Shown here piece by piece: positions 38,671-48,103 of a stretch of 64,000 bases of DNA. The notes under the pieces are model-generated. The model was not told where the DNA came from. It saw only the letters and a list, made by a program, of their open reading frames with translations, and did not search any database. This DNA comes from Methanolapillus africanus (GTDB lineage Archaea; Halobacteriota; Methanosarcinia; Methanosarcinales; Methanosarcinaceae). Positions within the stretch are counted from its first letter, which is position 1. Each line of letters starts with the position of its first letter. Location: NCBI RefSeq assembly GCF_032714475.1, contig NZ_JAWDKD010000008.1, positions 1 through 64,000 of the forward strand, in the 5' to 3' direction. A program made the translations under genes and the position numbers.

Positions 38671-39330
38671 ATGGCCGACGAAAGATCTCAAGACCGGAGA
38701 AATATGTCATCCGCATCCTCATTTGAGCACAAGAAGCATGCCCGCCCGAAGCCGGAGCCCGGCGAGCGTGAGGAATTTGTTTGGATTTTGGACTACCTCC
38801 CCTACGGGCGGGAAGACGATCCACGCCCGGTTTACCAGAAAAAACCGTTGATTCAGTCTTTGGGAGACAGCAAATTCGTTCTGCTGGAATTGATTCCGAA
38901 CGAAGGAAAAGTGCCGCCCGTCCACATCAAAACGCCCATCGGCCCCGGCGAAAAGGAATACATCGACCGCGTCAAAACCCGGATTATGTACGACGAACTC
39001 TCCCGCGGCGCCAAATTAGAGTTACCGCTCGCGATCGCCGAATCCGTCAAAGCCCAAGAAGAGCGTTTCATCAAATTCTACAACGACGCGCAGCCGGTTT
39101 CCATGCGCCAGAACAGCTTAGAGCTTCTCCCCGGCGTCGGCAAAAAATTAATGCTCGACATTTTGGCCGAAACGAAGAAAAAGCCGTTTGACAACTTTGA
39201 AGATTTAAAAAAGAGAGTGCCGGCGCTCCGCGACCCGGAAAAACACATTATTGACCGGATTATCGAAGAAATGAAGGGCGGACAAAAGTATTACGTCTTT
39301 GCGGCGCCGCCGAAAATGAAAAGGGAATAA
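38671..39330 (+). CDS. DUF655 nucleic-acid-binding protein
   Basis: 219 residues from ATG 38671 with GGAG upstream; a longer frame from 38626 is less likely. After a charged N-terminus, FVWILDYLPYGREDD and FVLLELIPNEGKVP form an OB/S1-like beta barrel, and the C-terminal part has helix-hairpin-helix LELLPGVGKKLMLDIL. This is the archaeal DUF655 family, predicted to bind DNA or RNA. In many archaea it lies next to ksgA; here it lies next to cdhD. A GC box and repeat copy H follow. Confidence 0.85.
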   Translation: MADERSQDRRNMSSASSFEHKKHARPKPEPGEREEFVWILDYLPYGREDDPRPVYQKKPLIQSLGDSKFVLLELIPNEGKVPPVHIKTPIGPGEKEYIDRVKTRIMYDELSRGAKLELPLAIAESVKAQEERFIKFYNDAQPVSMRQNSLELLPGVGKKLMLDILAETKKKPFDNFEDLKKRVPALRDPEKHIIDRIIEEMKGGQKYYVFAAPPKMKRE

Positions 39331-39386
39331 AATCCTTTTTCATTACTTTTTTTCATTTTTTTGTCTTTATTCTTTTTTTGTTTTTT

Positions 39387-39783
39387 TGGCGAGCGGCATG
39401 CGCGCGCGTTATGGCGACACTTTTTTCTTTTGCGTTTTTGAAAAACATGGGACACTTTCTGAAGATGTCAAGCAATCCCTCCCGAAAAATCAAACGCTTT
39501 GCGTTTGATTTTCTCGGATTTCACTGAAATGTGATGGGGACAGCAGTGACGGATGCAATTTGAAAATAGAAAGTTGCAGATGCAATCAATACAGTTAACT
39601 GTAAATGCAAACTAAATTTAAAAAATAGTTAACTGTAGATGCAATTGGTACAGTTAACTACGGTACAAACTAAATTTAAAAATAGTGAACTGTAGGTACA
39701 ATCTGCACTCCAACCGGAATTTGCAGATCGGAATCCGCAAAATACAAACGCTATCGCGTTTGATTTAGCGGGAGGGTTTGCAT
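39387..39783. repeat. Composite intergenic repeat, copy H
   Basis: GC box 39387-39426 (GCATGCGCGCGCGTTATGG), 57 bp after the DUF655 stop and after a T-rich tract. Left palindrome 39469-39518 (AAAATCAAACGC/GCGTTTGATTTT). Degenerate minisatellite 39540-39700 (AGTTAACTGTAGATGCAA). Right palindrome 39733-39783, ending GGGTTTGCATG. No right box; the ligase gene ends 26 bp beyond. Confidence 0.83.
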
Positions 39784-39808
39784 GATATTCAAAAAAAATG
39801 AGATGATG

Positions 39809-41497
39809 TTACTCTTTCTGTCCGGCATACATCCGTTCGACTTTGTCAATCGTATCGATATCTTCGACCGTTTTGTCTTCCCGAACTTGAATCAATCTCG
39901 GGAACCGGAGCGCATATCCGGCTTGGTAATTCGTGCTTTTTTGAATTTCCTCGAAAGCGATTTCAAAAACAACTTCGGGTTTGACTTTGATTTCAACCCC
40001 GGACTCGGCTTCAATGAGCGGCATAAACTTTTCCGTCAAATTGTCCAAAAGCTCATCGGAAAGACCGGTGCCGACGCGCCCGATTTCCAAAAACGCGTTG
40101 TTGATGTTGTCGTAACACGCCAAAACGAAGGACCCGATTTTGCTTTTGCGCTTGCCGGAACCCCATTCGCCGCCGATGACCACCAAATCTAAGGTATCCA
40201 TCACCGGTTTTTTCTTCATCCAGTTCTTGCCGCGCTTGCCCGGCGAATAGGCCGAGCTCGGGTTTTTCATCATAATGCCTTCATGGCCGGCTTTGAGGGC
40301 TTTTTCATAAATTTCATGGGCTTTGGCCGGATCGTTCGTGATCACCATAGCATCGACGCTGATACCTTTGGCGCTCTTTTTGACGAGTTGAGCCAAACGT
40401 TCCCGCCGCTCTTCCAGTGGTTTTTCAATCATGCTTTCGCCGTCGACGTAAAGGAGGTCAAACAAATTCACATGAATCGGAATGTCGCGGGACGTGGACT
40501 CGACGTCGTATTTGCGCCGGAAACGCCGGAGAATATCCTGAAAAGCCCGCGGGCGCCCTTCTTCATCGATCGCGACCGCCTCGCCGTCCAAAACGGCGTC
40601 TGTCGCTTCAACACCTTCACGAATGGCGTCTGCCACGTCCGGAAGAGAATCGGTCACATCTTCGAGACGCCGGGAATACAGCTTGATGTCGTTGCCTTTT
40701 TTGTGAATTTGAAGACGCGCGCCGTCAAATTTCCATTCGACCGCCACCGTTCCGATTTCTGAAAACGCCGTTTCAATGCTGCTCGTCACTTGCGCGAGCA
40801 TCATTTTGACCGGACGGTTGATTTGGATGTGCTGGTTCTCTAAATTATGAATGCCGCCGGTTTTGGACGCGACCGCCACTTCGCCGAGATCGTTGGTGAC
40901 CATGAAGGCGAATTCGACTTTTTCAACCGGAACGTCAAAGGCTTTTGCGATCGAATCGCGAACAATTCCTTCACCAATACCGATCCGGAGTTCTTCAAGC
41001 GCGATCCGGGAAATGTATTTGGCTTCTTCGGGCGTCGCCGCGGAAAAAAGAGATTGCAGAATTTTAATTTTTTGAGACTGGGCACCTTTCCCAGAAGCGT
41101 TGGCGATGCTTTTCAATTGATCGTAAACCTGCCGGACGGTCAGTTTGCCGCAAACTAAAAAAGACAGATCCGTGTCGTCAGCGCCCGGTTCCGGCTCAAA
41201 AAAGCTGGAAAACGTCGACTGGTTTTTCTTTTCTTTGGACAGCACCGAAAACGTCGTTTCGCCGACGTCGCCGGTATCCTTGAGATCATCTTTGATTTTG
41301 TCGGGCGAAATGCCGGCCGCTTTGGACAGCGCCGCATAAAGAAGATTCGGTCCGAGACCCAGCTTCTCGCCGGTCCAGGCCGGAAAAATCTCGCCCATAA
41401 TCATGTAACAGGAAACGGAAAGCTCATCCTCGTCCAATTCTTTTAAAAAAGAGGCGAAAACGTCCGTCATTTCAAGGGAACTTGAAATTTGTTCCAC
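39809..41497 (-). CDS. lig: ATP-dependent DNA ligase
   Basis: 562 residues from GTG 41497. Active-site lysine in VEWKFDGARLQIHKKG (motif I, about residue 250); other nucleotidyltransferase motifs include YSRRLEDVT, DGEAVAID and EGIMMKNP. Joins Okazaki fragments. The N-terminus looks clipped: the same frame upstream reads ITQFCRFASVCHDVE, which resembles the start of archaeal ligases, but offers only ATC (41536) as a start, with GGAGG just before it. Flanked downstream by repeat copy H. Confidence 0.93.
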   Translation of the reverse strand: MEQISSSLEMTDVFASFLKELDEDELSVSCYMIMGEIFPAWTGEKLGLGPNLLYAALSKAAGISPDKIKDDLKDTGDVGETTFSVLSKEKKNQSTFSSFFEPEPGADDTDLSFLVCGKLTVRQVYDQLKSIANASGKGAQSQKIKILQSLFSAATPEEAKYISRIALEELRIGIGEGIVRDSIAKAFDVPVEKVEFAFMVTNDLGEVAVASKTGGIHNLENQHIQINRPVKMMLAQVTSSIETAFSEIGTVAVEWKFDGARLQIHKKGNDIKLYSRRLEDVTDSLPDVADAIREGVEATDAVLDGEAVAIDEEGRPRAFQDILRRFRRKYDVESTSRDIPIHVNLFDLLYVDGESMIEKPLEERRERLAQLVKKSAKGISVDAMVITNDPAKAHEIYEKALKAGHEGIMMKNPSSAYSPGKRGKNWMKKKPVMDTLDLVVIGGEWGSGKRKSKIGSFVLACYDNINNAFLEIGRVGTGLSDELLDNLTEKFMPLIEAESGVEIKVKPEVVFEIAFEEIQKSTNYQAGYALRFPRLIQVREDKTVEDIDTIDKVERMYAGQKE

Positions 41498-41612
41498 GTC
41501 ATGACAAACGCTTGCGAACCGGCAAAATTGAGTGATGATTTTCCCTCCGTCAACGAAATTTTGTTCAGTAAGTGTTGTTAGTTATATGTTGTTAATGTTG
41601 ACAATTTTCAAA

Positions 41613-42632
41613 TTACGTCTTACAGTCGCATTTGTAAACGGAAATGATATCGCTTAAAATGGCGCTCGCCGTTTCCAAAGATCCGGCGCCTTTTCCGGTG
41701 ACGGTGATTTCGCCGGCCAAATCCGTCTGCACCGCCGCTACGTTGAGCGTTCCGGAAACGGACAACGGATGACCGATCGGAACCAGCCGGGGCGCGACGC
41801 TTAATTTGCCGTCCTTTCGGACTTCGCCGATGAGCTTAATGGTTTTTCCGGATTTGGCGCTCATTTCCAGCGCCTCGTACGTCACATTGGTGATGCCGGT
41901 GATGTCCACATCTTTAATGGTTTTGTTCATACCGAAAACGGCGTTGGCCAAAATCACGACTTTGCACGCCGTATCAATGCCTTCCACATCGTAAGACGGA
42001 TCCGTTTCCGCAATTCCCAAGTCGACCGCTTCGGTTAAAATTTCAGAATAGCCGGATTTCTCCTCGTACATGCGGGTTAAAATGTAATTGCAGGTGCCGT
42101 TGAAAATTCCTTTGACGCTTTTAATTTCATTGCCGGCCATCACTTCATTCATCAGATTGATGACGGGCATCGCGCCGCCGACGGTGGCTTCAAATTTAAA
42201 AGCGCAGCCGTTCTTTTCCGCCAGATTGCTGAGTTCGCGGAATTTCATGGTGAGCGGGCCTTTGTTGGACGTCACGACGTCTTTTTTGGATTCAAGCGCC
42301 GCCGTCATGTTGATGAGGCCCGCGCCGCCCGTTTGAATATCGGTCGGCGTCACTTCAATCACCAAATCGTGGTCGATTTTTTGAATAACGTCCAGACCGG
42401 TCATCCCGAGATGATCTTTGGACGCGACCGTTCCGGTTTCCGCTTTATTTTGCAGGCACTTTTGTAAATCAAGACCCTTTTCATCAATGGCCGCGCCTTT
42501 GGAGTCCGTGATGGCGACGACCGATAAATCAATTCCTTCCCGTTTCAGTTCCGCTTTTTTCATCAAAAGCGCTTTGGCGACACCTTGGCCGATGGAGCCG
42601 AATCCGATAATGGTTACTTTGACAACTTTCAT
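41613..42632 (-). CDS. hom: Homoserine dehydrogenase
   Basis: 339 residues from ATG 42632 with a run of five G 11-15 bp upstream. NAD(P)-binding IIGFGSIGQGVAKAL at the N-terminus, VTPTDIQTGGAG, TSNKGPLT (catalytic region), FEATVGGAMPVINL and GTCNYILTRMYEE are the family signatures. Reduces aspartate semialdehyde to homoserine for threonine and methionine synthesis. It lacks a C-terminal ACT domain; the separate ACT protein directly upstream probably supplies regulation. Confidence 0.93.
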   Translation of the reverse strand: MKVVKVTIIGFGSIGQGVAKALLMKKAELKREGIDLSVVAITDSKGAAIDEKGLDLQKCLQNKAETGTVASKDHLGMTGLDVIQKIDHDLVIEVTPTDIQTGGAGLINMTAALESKKDVVTSNKGPLTMKFRELSNLAEKNGCAFKFEATVGGAMPVINLMNEVMAGNEIKSVKGIFNGTCNYILTRMYEEKSGYSEILTEAVDLGIAETDPSYDVEGIDTACKVVILANAVFGMNKTIKDVDITGITNVTYEALEMSAKSGKTIKLIGEVRKDGKLSVAPRLVPIGHPLSVSGTLNVAAVQTDLAGEITVTGKGAGSLETASAILSDIISVYKCDCKT

Positions 42633-42653
42633 AAAATTTCCCCCATTTTTCAT

Positions 42654-43166
42654 TTAATCCGCGTCAATCGGCAGAATCAGCAGTAAGTCTTTCTCCGTGG
42701 CAATTTCTTTGAGCATATCCAAAACCCGGTTGAGTTCCGCCCGTCCGATCGCATTAATTTTCAACGCGGCCGACGTCGGTTCAAGAATTTCCGGCATGGA
42801 TAACGACATATCCACAACTTCGGCGATGCCGGTGCCGTCAATCCGGCTGATGGTGTCTTTAATGTCGGTATTGATCACGTGACCGATCATGATAACGGTC
42901 ATGGTTTCCCGGTATTTTTCCTCGTCAATCCGAAGAACACGAATCCCCTGACTTTCGATTTTGTCTTTGATGCTGCTGATGATCTGCGGTTTGGCGTCCA
43001 AAACCAAACGCACCTGGACTTTTCCATCCATCCCGGGAGACGTGTTTTTGGTTTTGTGGTAGTGAAAAACCGAAATCAAATTCGCTTTAAAATGAGAAAC
43101 GGGCTCAAGGGCTAAAATCAACTGCCCGGGCTCGTCCTTTAATTCGATGTCCATTGTAACTCTCAT
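42654..43166 (-). CDS. ACT-domain regulatory protein, partner of Hom
   Basis: 170 residues. N-terminal ACT domain (MDIELKDEPGQLILALEPVSHFKANLISVFHYH) and a second alpha/beta repeat (YRETMTVIMIGHVINTDIKDTI). ACT domains bind amino acids and control enzymes of their synthesis. The stop lies 21 bp before the hom start, so the two form an operon; sensing threonine or another pathway end product is the natural inference. Confidence 0.85.
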   Translation of the reverse strand: MRVTMDIELKDEPGQLILALEPVSHFKANLISVFHYHKTKNTSPGMDGKVQVRLVLDAKPQIISSIKDKIESQGIRVLRIDEEKYRETMTVIMIGHVINTDIKDTISRIDGTGIAEVVDMSLSMPEILEPTSAALKINAIGRAELNRVLDMLKEIATEKDLLLILPIDAD

Positions 43167-43284
43167 CGTAACGCCTTTTTATTTTTTGTCCGTAAAAGAA
43201 AGTTCTTGTTTAAAAATTTATTTTTATTTTATATGAAATATTCATGTCCATAAAACAACTCGGCGCTCTTATAAATCTTTTGCA

Positions 43285-44004
43285 AAAAAATTCGCTGCGC
43301 GAATTTTTCAGGGGCGGTGGGAGTCTGAAAATGATTGAGTTCGCTGCGCGAACAGCTCCCTTCGGTCGCATAAAGTTTGTGTTTTCCTGATACCGATTTG
43401 CATCAACTGTTTCTAAAAATACACTTGTTTCTTGGTACCGTTTTGCATCAACTGTTTCCAAAAATACACTTGTTTCCTGGCACCGTTTTGCACCTACAGT
43501 TTCCAACAATACAGTTGTTTCTTGGCACCGTTTTGCATCAACAGTTTCCAAAAATACACTTGTTTCTTGGTACCGATTTGTATCAACTGTTTCTAACAAT
43601 ACAGTTGTTTCTTGGTACCGTTTTGCATCAACAGTTTCCAAAAATACACTTGTTTCTTGGTACCGTTTTGCATCAACTGTTTCCAAAAATACACTTGTTT
43701 CTTGGTACCGTTTTGTATCGACCGGTTCTAACAATACAGTTGATTCCTGTTCCAATTTGCACTTTCCGTTCCGCAAGCTCCGCTTAAACAGACGCTTTGC
43801 GTCTGTTTAAGCGGAAGCAGCCACTCAGGAAAAATCAAGGACACGACTCTTCAGACTTAAAAACAGAAATGGACATTGCGATTTGCTCAACTCAAAAACA
43901 GAAACGAACCATGCTGTTCGTTCAACTCAAAAAAAGAAAATCAGGAAACGGTTTTGCTTGCCGCAAACAAAAACCATCGCCGTAACGCGCGCGTTGCCGC
44001 CCGC
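43285..44004. repeat. Composite intergenic repeat, copy I, with 45-bp minisatellite
   Basis: Left end is a type-2 module (43285-43375): AAATTCGC/GCGAATTT hairpin, GGGGCGGTGGGAGTCT, a GTTCGC/GCGAAC hairpin, and CTCCCTTCGGTCGCATAAA. About eight 45-bp units follow (43384-43740), built on TTTTGCATCAACTG, TTTCCAAAAATACACTTG and TTTCTTGGTACCG. Palindrome 43780-43815 has arms CGCTTAAACAGACGC/GCGTCTGTTTAAGCG. Two copies of a TCAACTCAAAAA-type motif come next, then a GC box 43972-44004 that ends 5 bp from the stop of the - strand gene. The copy is inverted relative to copy J, 11 kb away. Confidence 0.85.
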
Positions 44005-44008
44005 AAAA

Positions 44009-44512
44009 TCAAATAAAATCCGAAGTTTCAATCATCGGCGTCACTTTTTGGGATTCCGGACGGATTTTCACAACGAGAGTGCCGCACCGCATGCTTTGAA
44101 GTTCTTTCTTAAACTCAAGCGGATGCCGGACTTCGACGACCGGACCGAACGGGTTCAGCGGAACGGACGCGGCTTCAAGACCGTCATATTTGAAAGACAA
44201 AGGCATGCGATCGGCATTGCTTTCGTCCAAAACCACTAAAAGACAGTTGGCCGGATTTCGGATGCCGAGGGAAGACAGCGTCGCGTTTTCAAATGAAACG
44301 GAATTTGAATCCGAAATGACGCAAATTTCTTTGGCGTCGAGGCCTTGTCCTTCAAAAGAAGACAGGCGGGGACCGAAAGAATCGACCGTGAAACCTTTCG
44401 GCGACGGTGCCGAAGAGGCGCCGGCCAAATAAGAACCGGGATAAAGAGCGGAGACCATTTCAAGAACGTCTTGCCGCTTCATTTCTTCATGACTTGTTTG
44501 AGTGTTCAACAT
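44009..44512 (-). CDS. Protein of unknown function downstream of tldE
   Basis: 167 residues, no family recognised. No signal peptide or membrane segment. Contains ALYPGSYLAGASSAPSPKGF, an alternating strand region (CVISDSNSVSF, NCLLVVLDES), and CGTLVVKIRPES near the end. Starts 54 bp after the tldE stop on the same strand, so it is probably the third gene of a tldD-tldE operon. Confidence 0.65.
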   Translation of the reverse strand: MLNTQTSHEEMKRQDVLEMVSALYPGSYLAGASSAPSPKGFTVDSFGPRLSSFEGQGLDAKEICVISDSNSVSFENATLSSLGIRNPANCLLVVLDESNADRMPLSFKYDGLEAASVPLNPFGPVVEVRHPLEFKKELQSMRCGTLVVKIRPESQKVTPMIETSDFI

Positions 44513-44566
44513 GTTTTCTTCAATCCCTTTTCAAATATTTGAATCCTTTCTTTGCGTTTGCCGGAA

Positions 44567-45943
44567 TTAAGTTCCGGTGACGCTCATCTCGGAAATCCGA
44601 ATGGCGGGCGTCACAATGTTGCCGACTTTTCGAATCACCGGACCGGCGCCGTCGATTTTGGACAGCATGTCGTAAATGTTTCCGGAAATCATCACGGACT
44701 TGATCGGCGCTTTGATTTCGCCGTCTTCCACCCAATACGCATTTCGGCCTTCGACGGAAAAGTCGCCCGAAATTTCGTTTGCGGTGTGCGCGCCGATGAC
44801 CGTGTGAACATAAATGCCGCGCTTCGTGTCGCCGACAACGTCGCCTTGCGGATATTTCACAACCAGATTGCTGATGTCAACGGACGGGATCGATGAATAG
44901 GAGTTTCTGTAGCCGTTTCCGGTGCTTTTGACATTGTCTTTGCCGGCCGTGTAACTGTCATAAAGGTATGACTTCAGGTAACCGTTTTCAATCACATTCG
45001 TTCGCCGCGTCGGCGTTCCTTCGTCGTCAAACGGACTGCTGGCAAAACCGCCGGCAAGCGTTCCGTCGTCGATAATCGACAAATCATCCGTTCCGATTTT
45101 TTCATTCAATTTTCCCGCCAGGCCCGAACGCTCTTTTTGAACGTTATCGGCGTCGATGGATAAGGCAAACGTATTTTCCAAAATGTCTGCAAACGAAAAC
45201 GGGTGGAAAATGACCGGCAGTTTCGCCGTTTGAATAGAAATTCCCTTGACCGACTATTGAGATAAATCCGCTGCCGTTTGACCGATTTTGAAAAAGTCGA
45301 TGTCCTTGGACCGCGACACTTCATAATCGTAAGCCGTCGCCAAGTTTTCATAGCCTAATCCGCTTTCCGCCACCACGTCAATGTATCCGGACATACCGGT
45401 TCCCTTCTTTTTGGCAAAAACGCCGTTGGTGTTCATGATGAGAACGTGAGAAATTGACCGTGAAAAGCTGCCGGACGTCGGCTCGACGCCGGAAACGGCT
45501 TTCGCACCCGAAATCATTTCCATCGTGTTGTCAATGCATTCTTCCAAAGGCATTCGAATAATCCGATCATCAAAAAGACCGGCGACCGGCGTATAGTCCG
45601 CCTTCTCGGGCAGACTCTTGAAGAACGGATCCGGATCCATGACTTTTGCAGACCCGACGGCGTTTTTGACGCAGTCCGTTAAACTGCTTCTCACGTTTGT
45701 TCCGGAAAAACCGACCGCGCCGTTCACAACCGCCCGAACGCCGTAGCCAGTGTTGGTGCTGCACCGGGCGGTTTCGATAATATCCTTTTTGAAGTTAATC
45801 ATCGTCGCCCGTTTCATCGAATAAATAATTTCAGCGTCTTTCGCCCCCAATTTTTGAGCCAAAGCGAGCGCTTTTTCAATATCGTCCATGACGCTTCCGA
45901 AAACCTGTTCCTCGTCGCGTTCGGCGTCTAAAATGCAATCCAT
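44567..45943 (-). CDS. tldE: TldE/PmbA-like protein with in-frame TAG (candidate pyrrolysine)
   Basis: TldE is the partner of the metallopeptidase TldD. One frame runs from ATG 45943 (GGGGGTG upstream, overlapping the tldD end) to TAA 44567-44569, broken only by TAG at 45254-45256, codon 230 of 458. Residues before it include FKKDIIETARCSTNTGYGVRAVVNG and end AADLSQ. Residues after it (SVKGISIQTAKLPVIFHPF) continue the family, through GFASSPFDDEGTPTRRTNVI to VEDGEIKAPIKSVMISGN. There is no frameshift and both halves have the local codon style. Read-through as pyrrolysine, known in Methanosarcinales, would give a full-length protein. A split gene or recent nonsense mutation is the alternative. 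Confidence 0.85.
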
Positions 45944-45944
45944 T

Positions 45945-47276
45945 TTAAGCACCCCCGACCGTGGCTTTGGAAATAGAGAGATGCGGTGCGCCGTCCGACA
46001 CCGGAACTGTCTGTCCGGCTTTGCCGCAGTGTCCGGCGGTCAGCTTCAAATCGTTGCCGACGTGCGTGACCTGATTGAGAATTTCGAGAACGCGGCCCGA
46101 CAGCGATACGTCGCGGACAAGCTCCTGAATTTCGCCGTTTCGAATCATATAACCTTTCTCGGCGTTGAATTGGAAAACGCCTTCGCCGGTATTCACTTGG
46201 CCGCCGCGGGAGCCGACCAAATAAATGCCGTCCCGGACGTCTTCCAGCATTTCCTCGAATTTCGTGTCCCCGTTTTCGATATAGGTGTTGCTCATCCGAA
46301 CGACCGGAATGGAATACCCTTGAGAGCGGGCGTTTCCGGAACAGCAGTTGAAAATGCCGGCGGTTTCCCGGGAATGCATATAAGAATTCATGACGCCGTC
46401 CTGAATCAAAACGGTTCGTTTCGACTCGACGCCTTCCGAATCAAACGGGAAGTACCCGTATTCGTGAACCGTCGCGTCGTCGACGACGGTAATGAGCGGC
46501 GAACCGACTTGTGTTCCGAGCCGGTCTTTTAAAACGGAATCGTTTTGAAGCACCAAATCCGCTTCGGACGCATGCCCGACGGCTTCGTGCGTAAACACGC
46601 CCGCCAATTCCTGATCCAAAATCACCGGCATTTGACCGCCTTTGGGCGTTTTAGCTTTCAGCATTTCTTTGGCCGTGGCGGCTGCGTTTTTCGCCAGCGC
46701 GAACGGATCGTATTTCTTAAAAATTTCATAGCCGGAGATGGTGAATTTGCTTTCCCGGCCCATTTGATAAACGCCGTTTTCAGACGCAACGGCCGACACC
46801 GAAAAGCCGGTCCGGACCAGCCGGTATTCCGCTTCAATGCCTTCCGAATTTTCATAACGCGTCTTTAAGATGCTTTCCGAATAGGAAACGCGCGTATTTT
46901 TGATGCCTTCTTCCCGGGCAAACTTCTCAATTTCGCGCAGCATTTCCACTTTTTCTTCAATACTGATGTCTTCCGGATTGATCTGAGCCGCCGGAACGTT
47001 TCGGACAACCGGATTTGAAATCGGTTCCAGCTTGATTTTTTCTTTCGGCGTTTTTTGATTCATCCCGGCCGCCAAACCGGCGGCGTTTTGAATGCCGTCT
47101 TGGATATCGGCGTCGCCTTCCACCGACGTGTATCCCCACGACCCGTCGGCAAGCGCCCGAATCCCGGCGCCTTTTGTATAGTTTTTAGAAATGTTTTCGA
47201 TCTTTCCGTTATCCAGGACAATTACCATCGCCCGCCCCTCAATACGGTTCGAATCATAAAATTGAATATTTTTCAT
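45945..47276 (-). CDS. tldD: TldD metallopeptidase
   Basis: 443 residues. The metal site is FTHEAVGHASEADL (HExxxH, about residue 227), with family segments GRESKFTISGYEIFKKYDPFALA, YFPFDSEGVESKRTVLIQDGVMNSYMHSRETAG and NTGEGVFQFNAEKGYMIRNGE. TldD and TldE form a heterodimer that degrades or trims unfolded peptides. The gene ends two bases before the chosen tldE ATG and its end carries the tldE ribosome-binding site, so the two should be coupled. Confidence 0.93.
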   Translation of the reverse strand: MKNIQFYDSNRIEGRAMVIVLDNGKIENISKNYTKGAGIRALADGSWGYTSVEGDADIQDGIQNAAGLAAGMNQKTPKEKIKLEPISNPVVRNVPAAQINPEDISIEEKVEMLREIEKFAREEGIKNTRVSYSESILKTRYENSEGIEAEYRLVRTGFSVSAVASENGVYQMGRESKFTISGYEIFKKYDPFALAKNAAATAKEMLKAKTPKGGQMPVILDQELAGVFTHEAVGHASEADLVLQNDSVLKDRLGTQVGSPLITVVDDATVHEYGYFPFDSEGVESKRTVLIQDGVMNSYMHSRETAGIFNCCSGNARSQGYSIPVVRMSNTYIENGDTKFEEMLEDVRDGIYLVGSRGGQVNTGEGVFQFNAEKGYMIRNGEIQELVRDVSLSGRVLEILNQVTHVGNDLKLTAGHCGKAGQTVPVSDGAPHLSISKATVGGA

Positions 47277-47631
47277 CTTTTTTTGACCTCTTGTTTTTAT
47301 TTTATGATTTCCTGTTTTTGTTCGTTCTTCATTCGTATTTTAATTAATGCAGTCGTTTTTCAGAAATTATCGTTCAGGCGTCCGTTTTGTTTTTTAAATT
47401 TTCATTTTTTGACTTCGTTTTTATTTTTTTTAATTATATTTTTATGTCCTTGACATTTATGTTCCTATTCAAATAACATTCTATTACAGATTTATTTTAT
47501 AGTTTAAATTATTTAAAAGTAATAATTTCAGATGTAATATATAATAATACATTATAATATATCAAGAATAATGTTTTAAGCAGGGCAACTTATATAAATT
47601 TAAACCGATATTTTGGATTTAGTGATTTCAA
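47277..47631. other. AT-rich divergent promoter region
   Basis: Very AT-rich, no gene seen. TTATATAAATTT at about 47590-47601 is a TATA box for the small membrane-protein gene, predicting a leader of only 5-15 nt. The tldD promoter is expected near 47290-47330 on the other strand. Confidence 0.5.
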
Positions 47632-47826
47632 ATGATCGGACTTAAAGAAATGGCATATGTTTTTGTCGGAACCGCAATTTTGAGTGCAGTCCTTTTTGCA
47701 TGGTATGCATTCGGCACAGACTTCTTCAACTTTGATTACACCAGCAACACCCAGCAATTCATCGCCACTTTCGTCGGCGTCGCGATCTGTTTGGTGACAT
47801 ACGTGATTGCAAAACCGCAATCCTGA
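47632..47826 (+). CDS. Small two-helix membrane protein
   Basis: 64 residues. Two hydrophobic segments: YVFVGTAILSAVLFAWYAF (residues 9-27) and FIATFVGVAICLVTYVIA (about 43-60), joined by a polar loop GTDFFNFDYTSNT. Codon usage is that of a real gene, and a TATA box lies 30-40 bp upstream. No family recognised; monocistronic, between AT-rich gaps. Confidence 0.75.
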   Translation: MIGLKEMAYVFVGTAILSAVLFAWYAFGTDFFNFDYTSNTQQFIATFVGVAICLVTYVIAKPQS

Positions 47827-48103
47827 TTTAAAAATTAATGATTATAATTTATAAAACCGCATGAATCAAATCATTTTGATTTATGCTTTTTTTATTTCAA
47901 ATAGAACATACAAAATTATTTAATAATGAGTTGATTCAGCAATGGATAGATTCAGATCCGGTTTATGAATCATATGAAAATGAGAATAAGTGTAAACCCA
48001 TATAAACCTTTTTTAATTTTATTGACTGTTATAATTTTAAAAAAAATAAAACAATGAAGATTGAATTCAATCTCATTGTTTACGGACCGGTAAATCGCCG
48101 AAT

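Noticed and set aside
43210..43776. A 188-codon frame of 15-residue repeats as a real repeat protein
   Set aside because: The frame is open because the DNA unit is 45 bp; the same unit lies in non-coding elements E and G without a kept frame, and there is no ribosome-binding site or conserved non-repeat domain.
44567..45181. C-terminal tldE segment as a separate gene
   Set aside because: Its first possible start (TTG 45181) has no ribosome-binding site, it begins mid-domain, and it is in the same frame as the upstream half with only TAG between.
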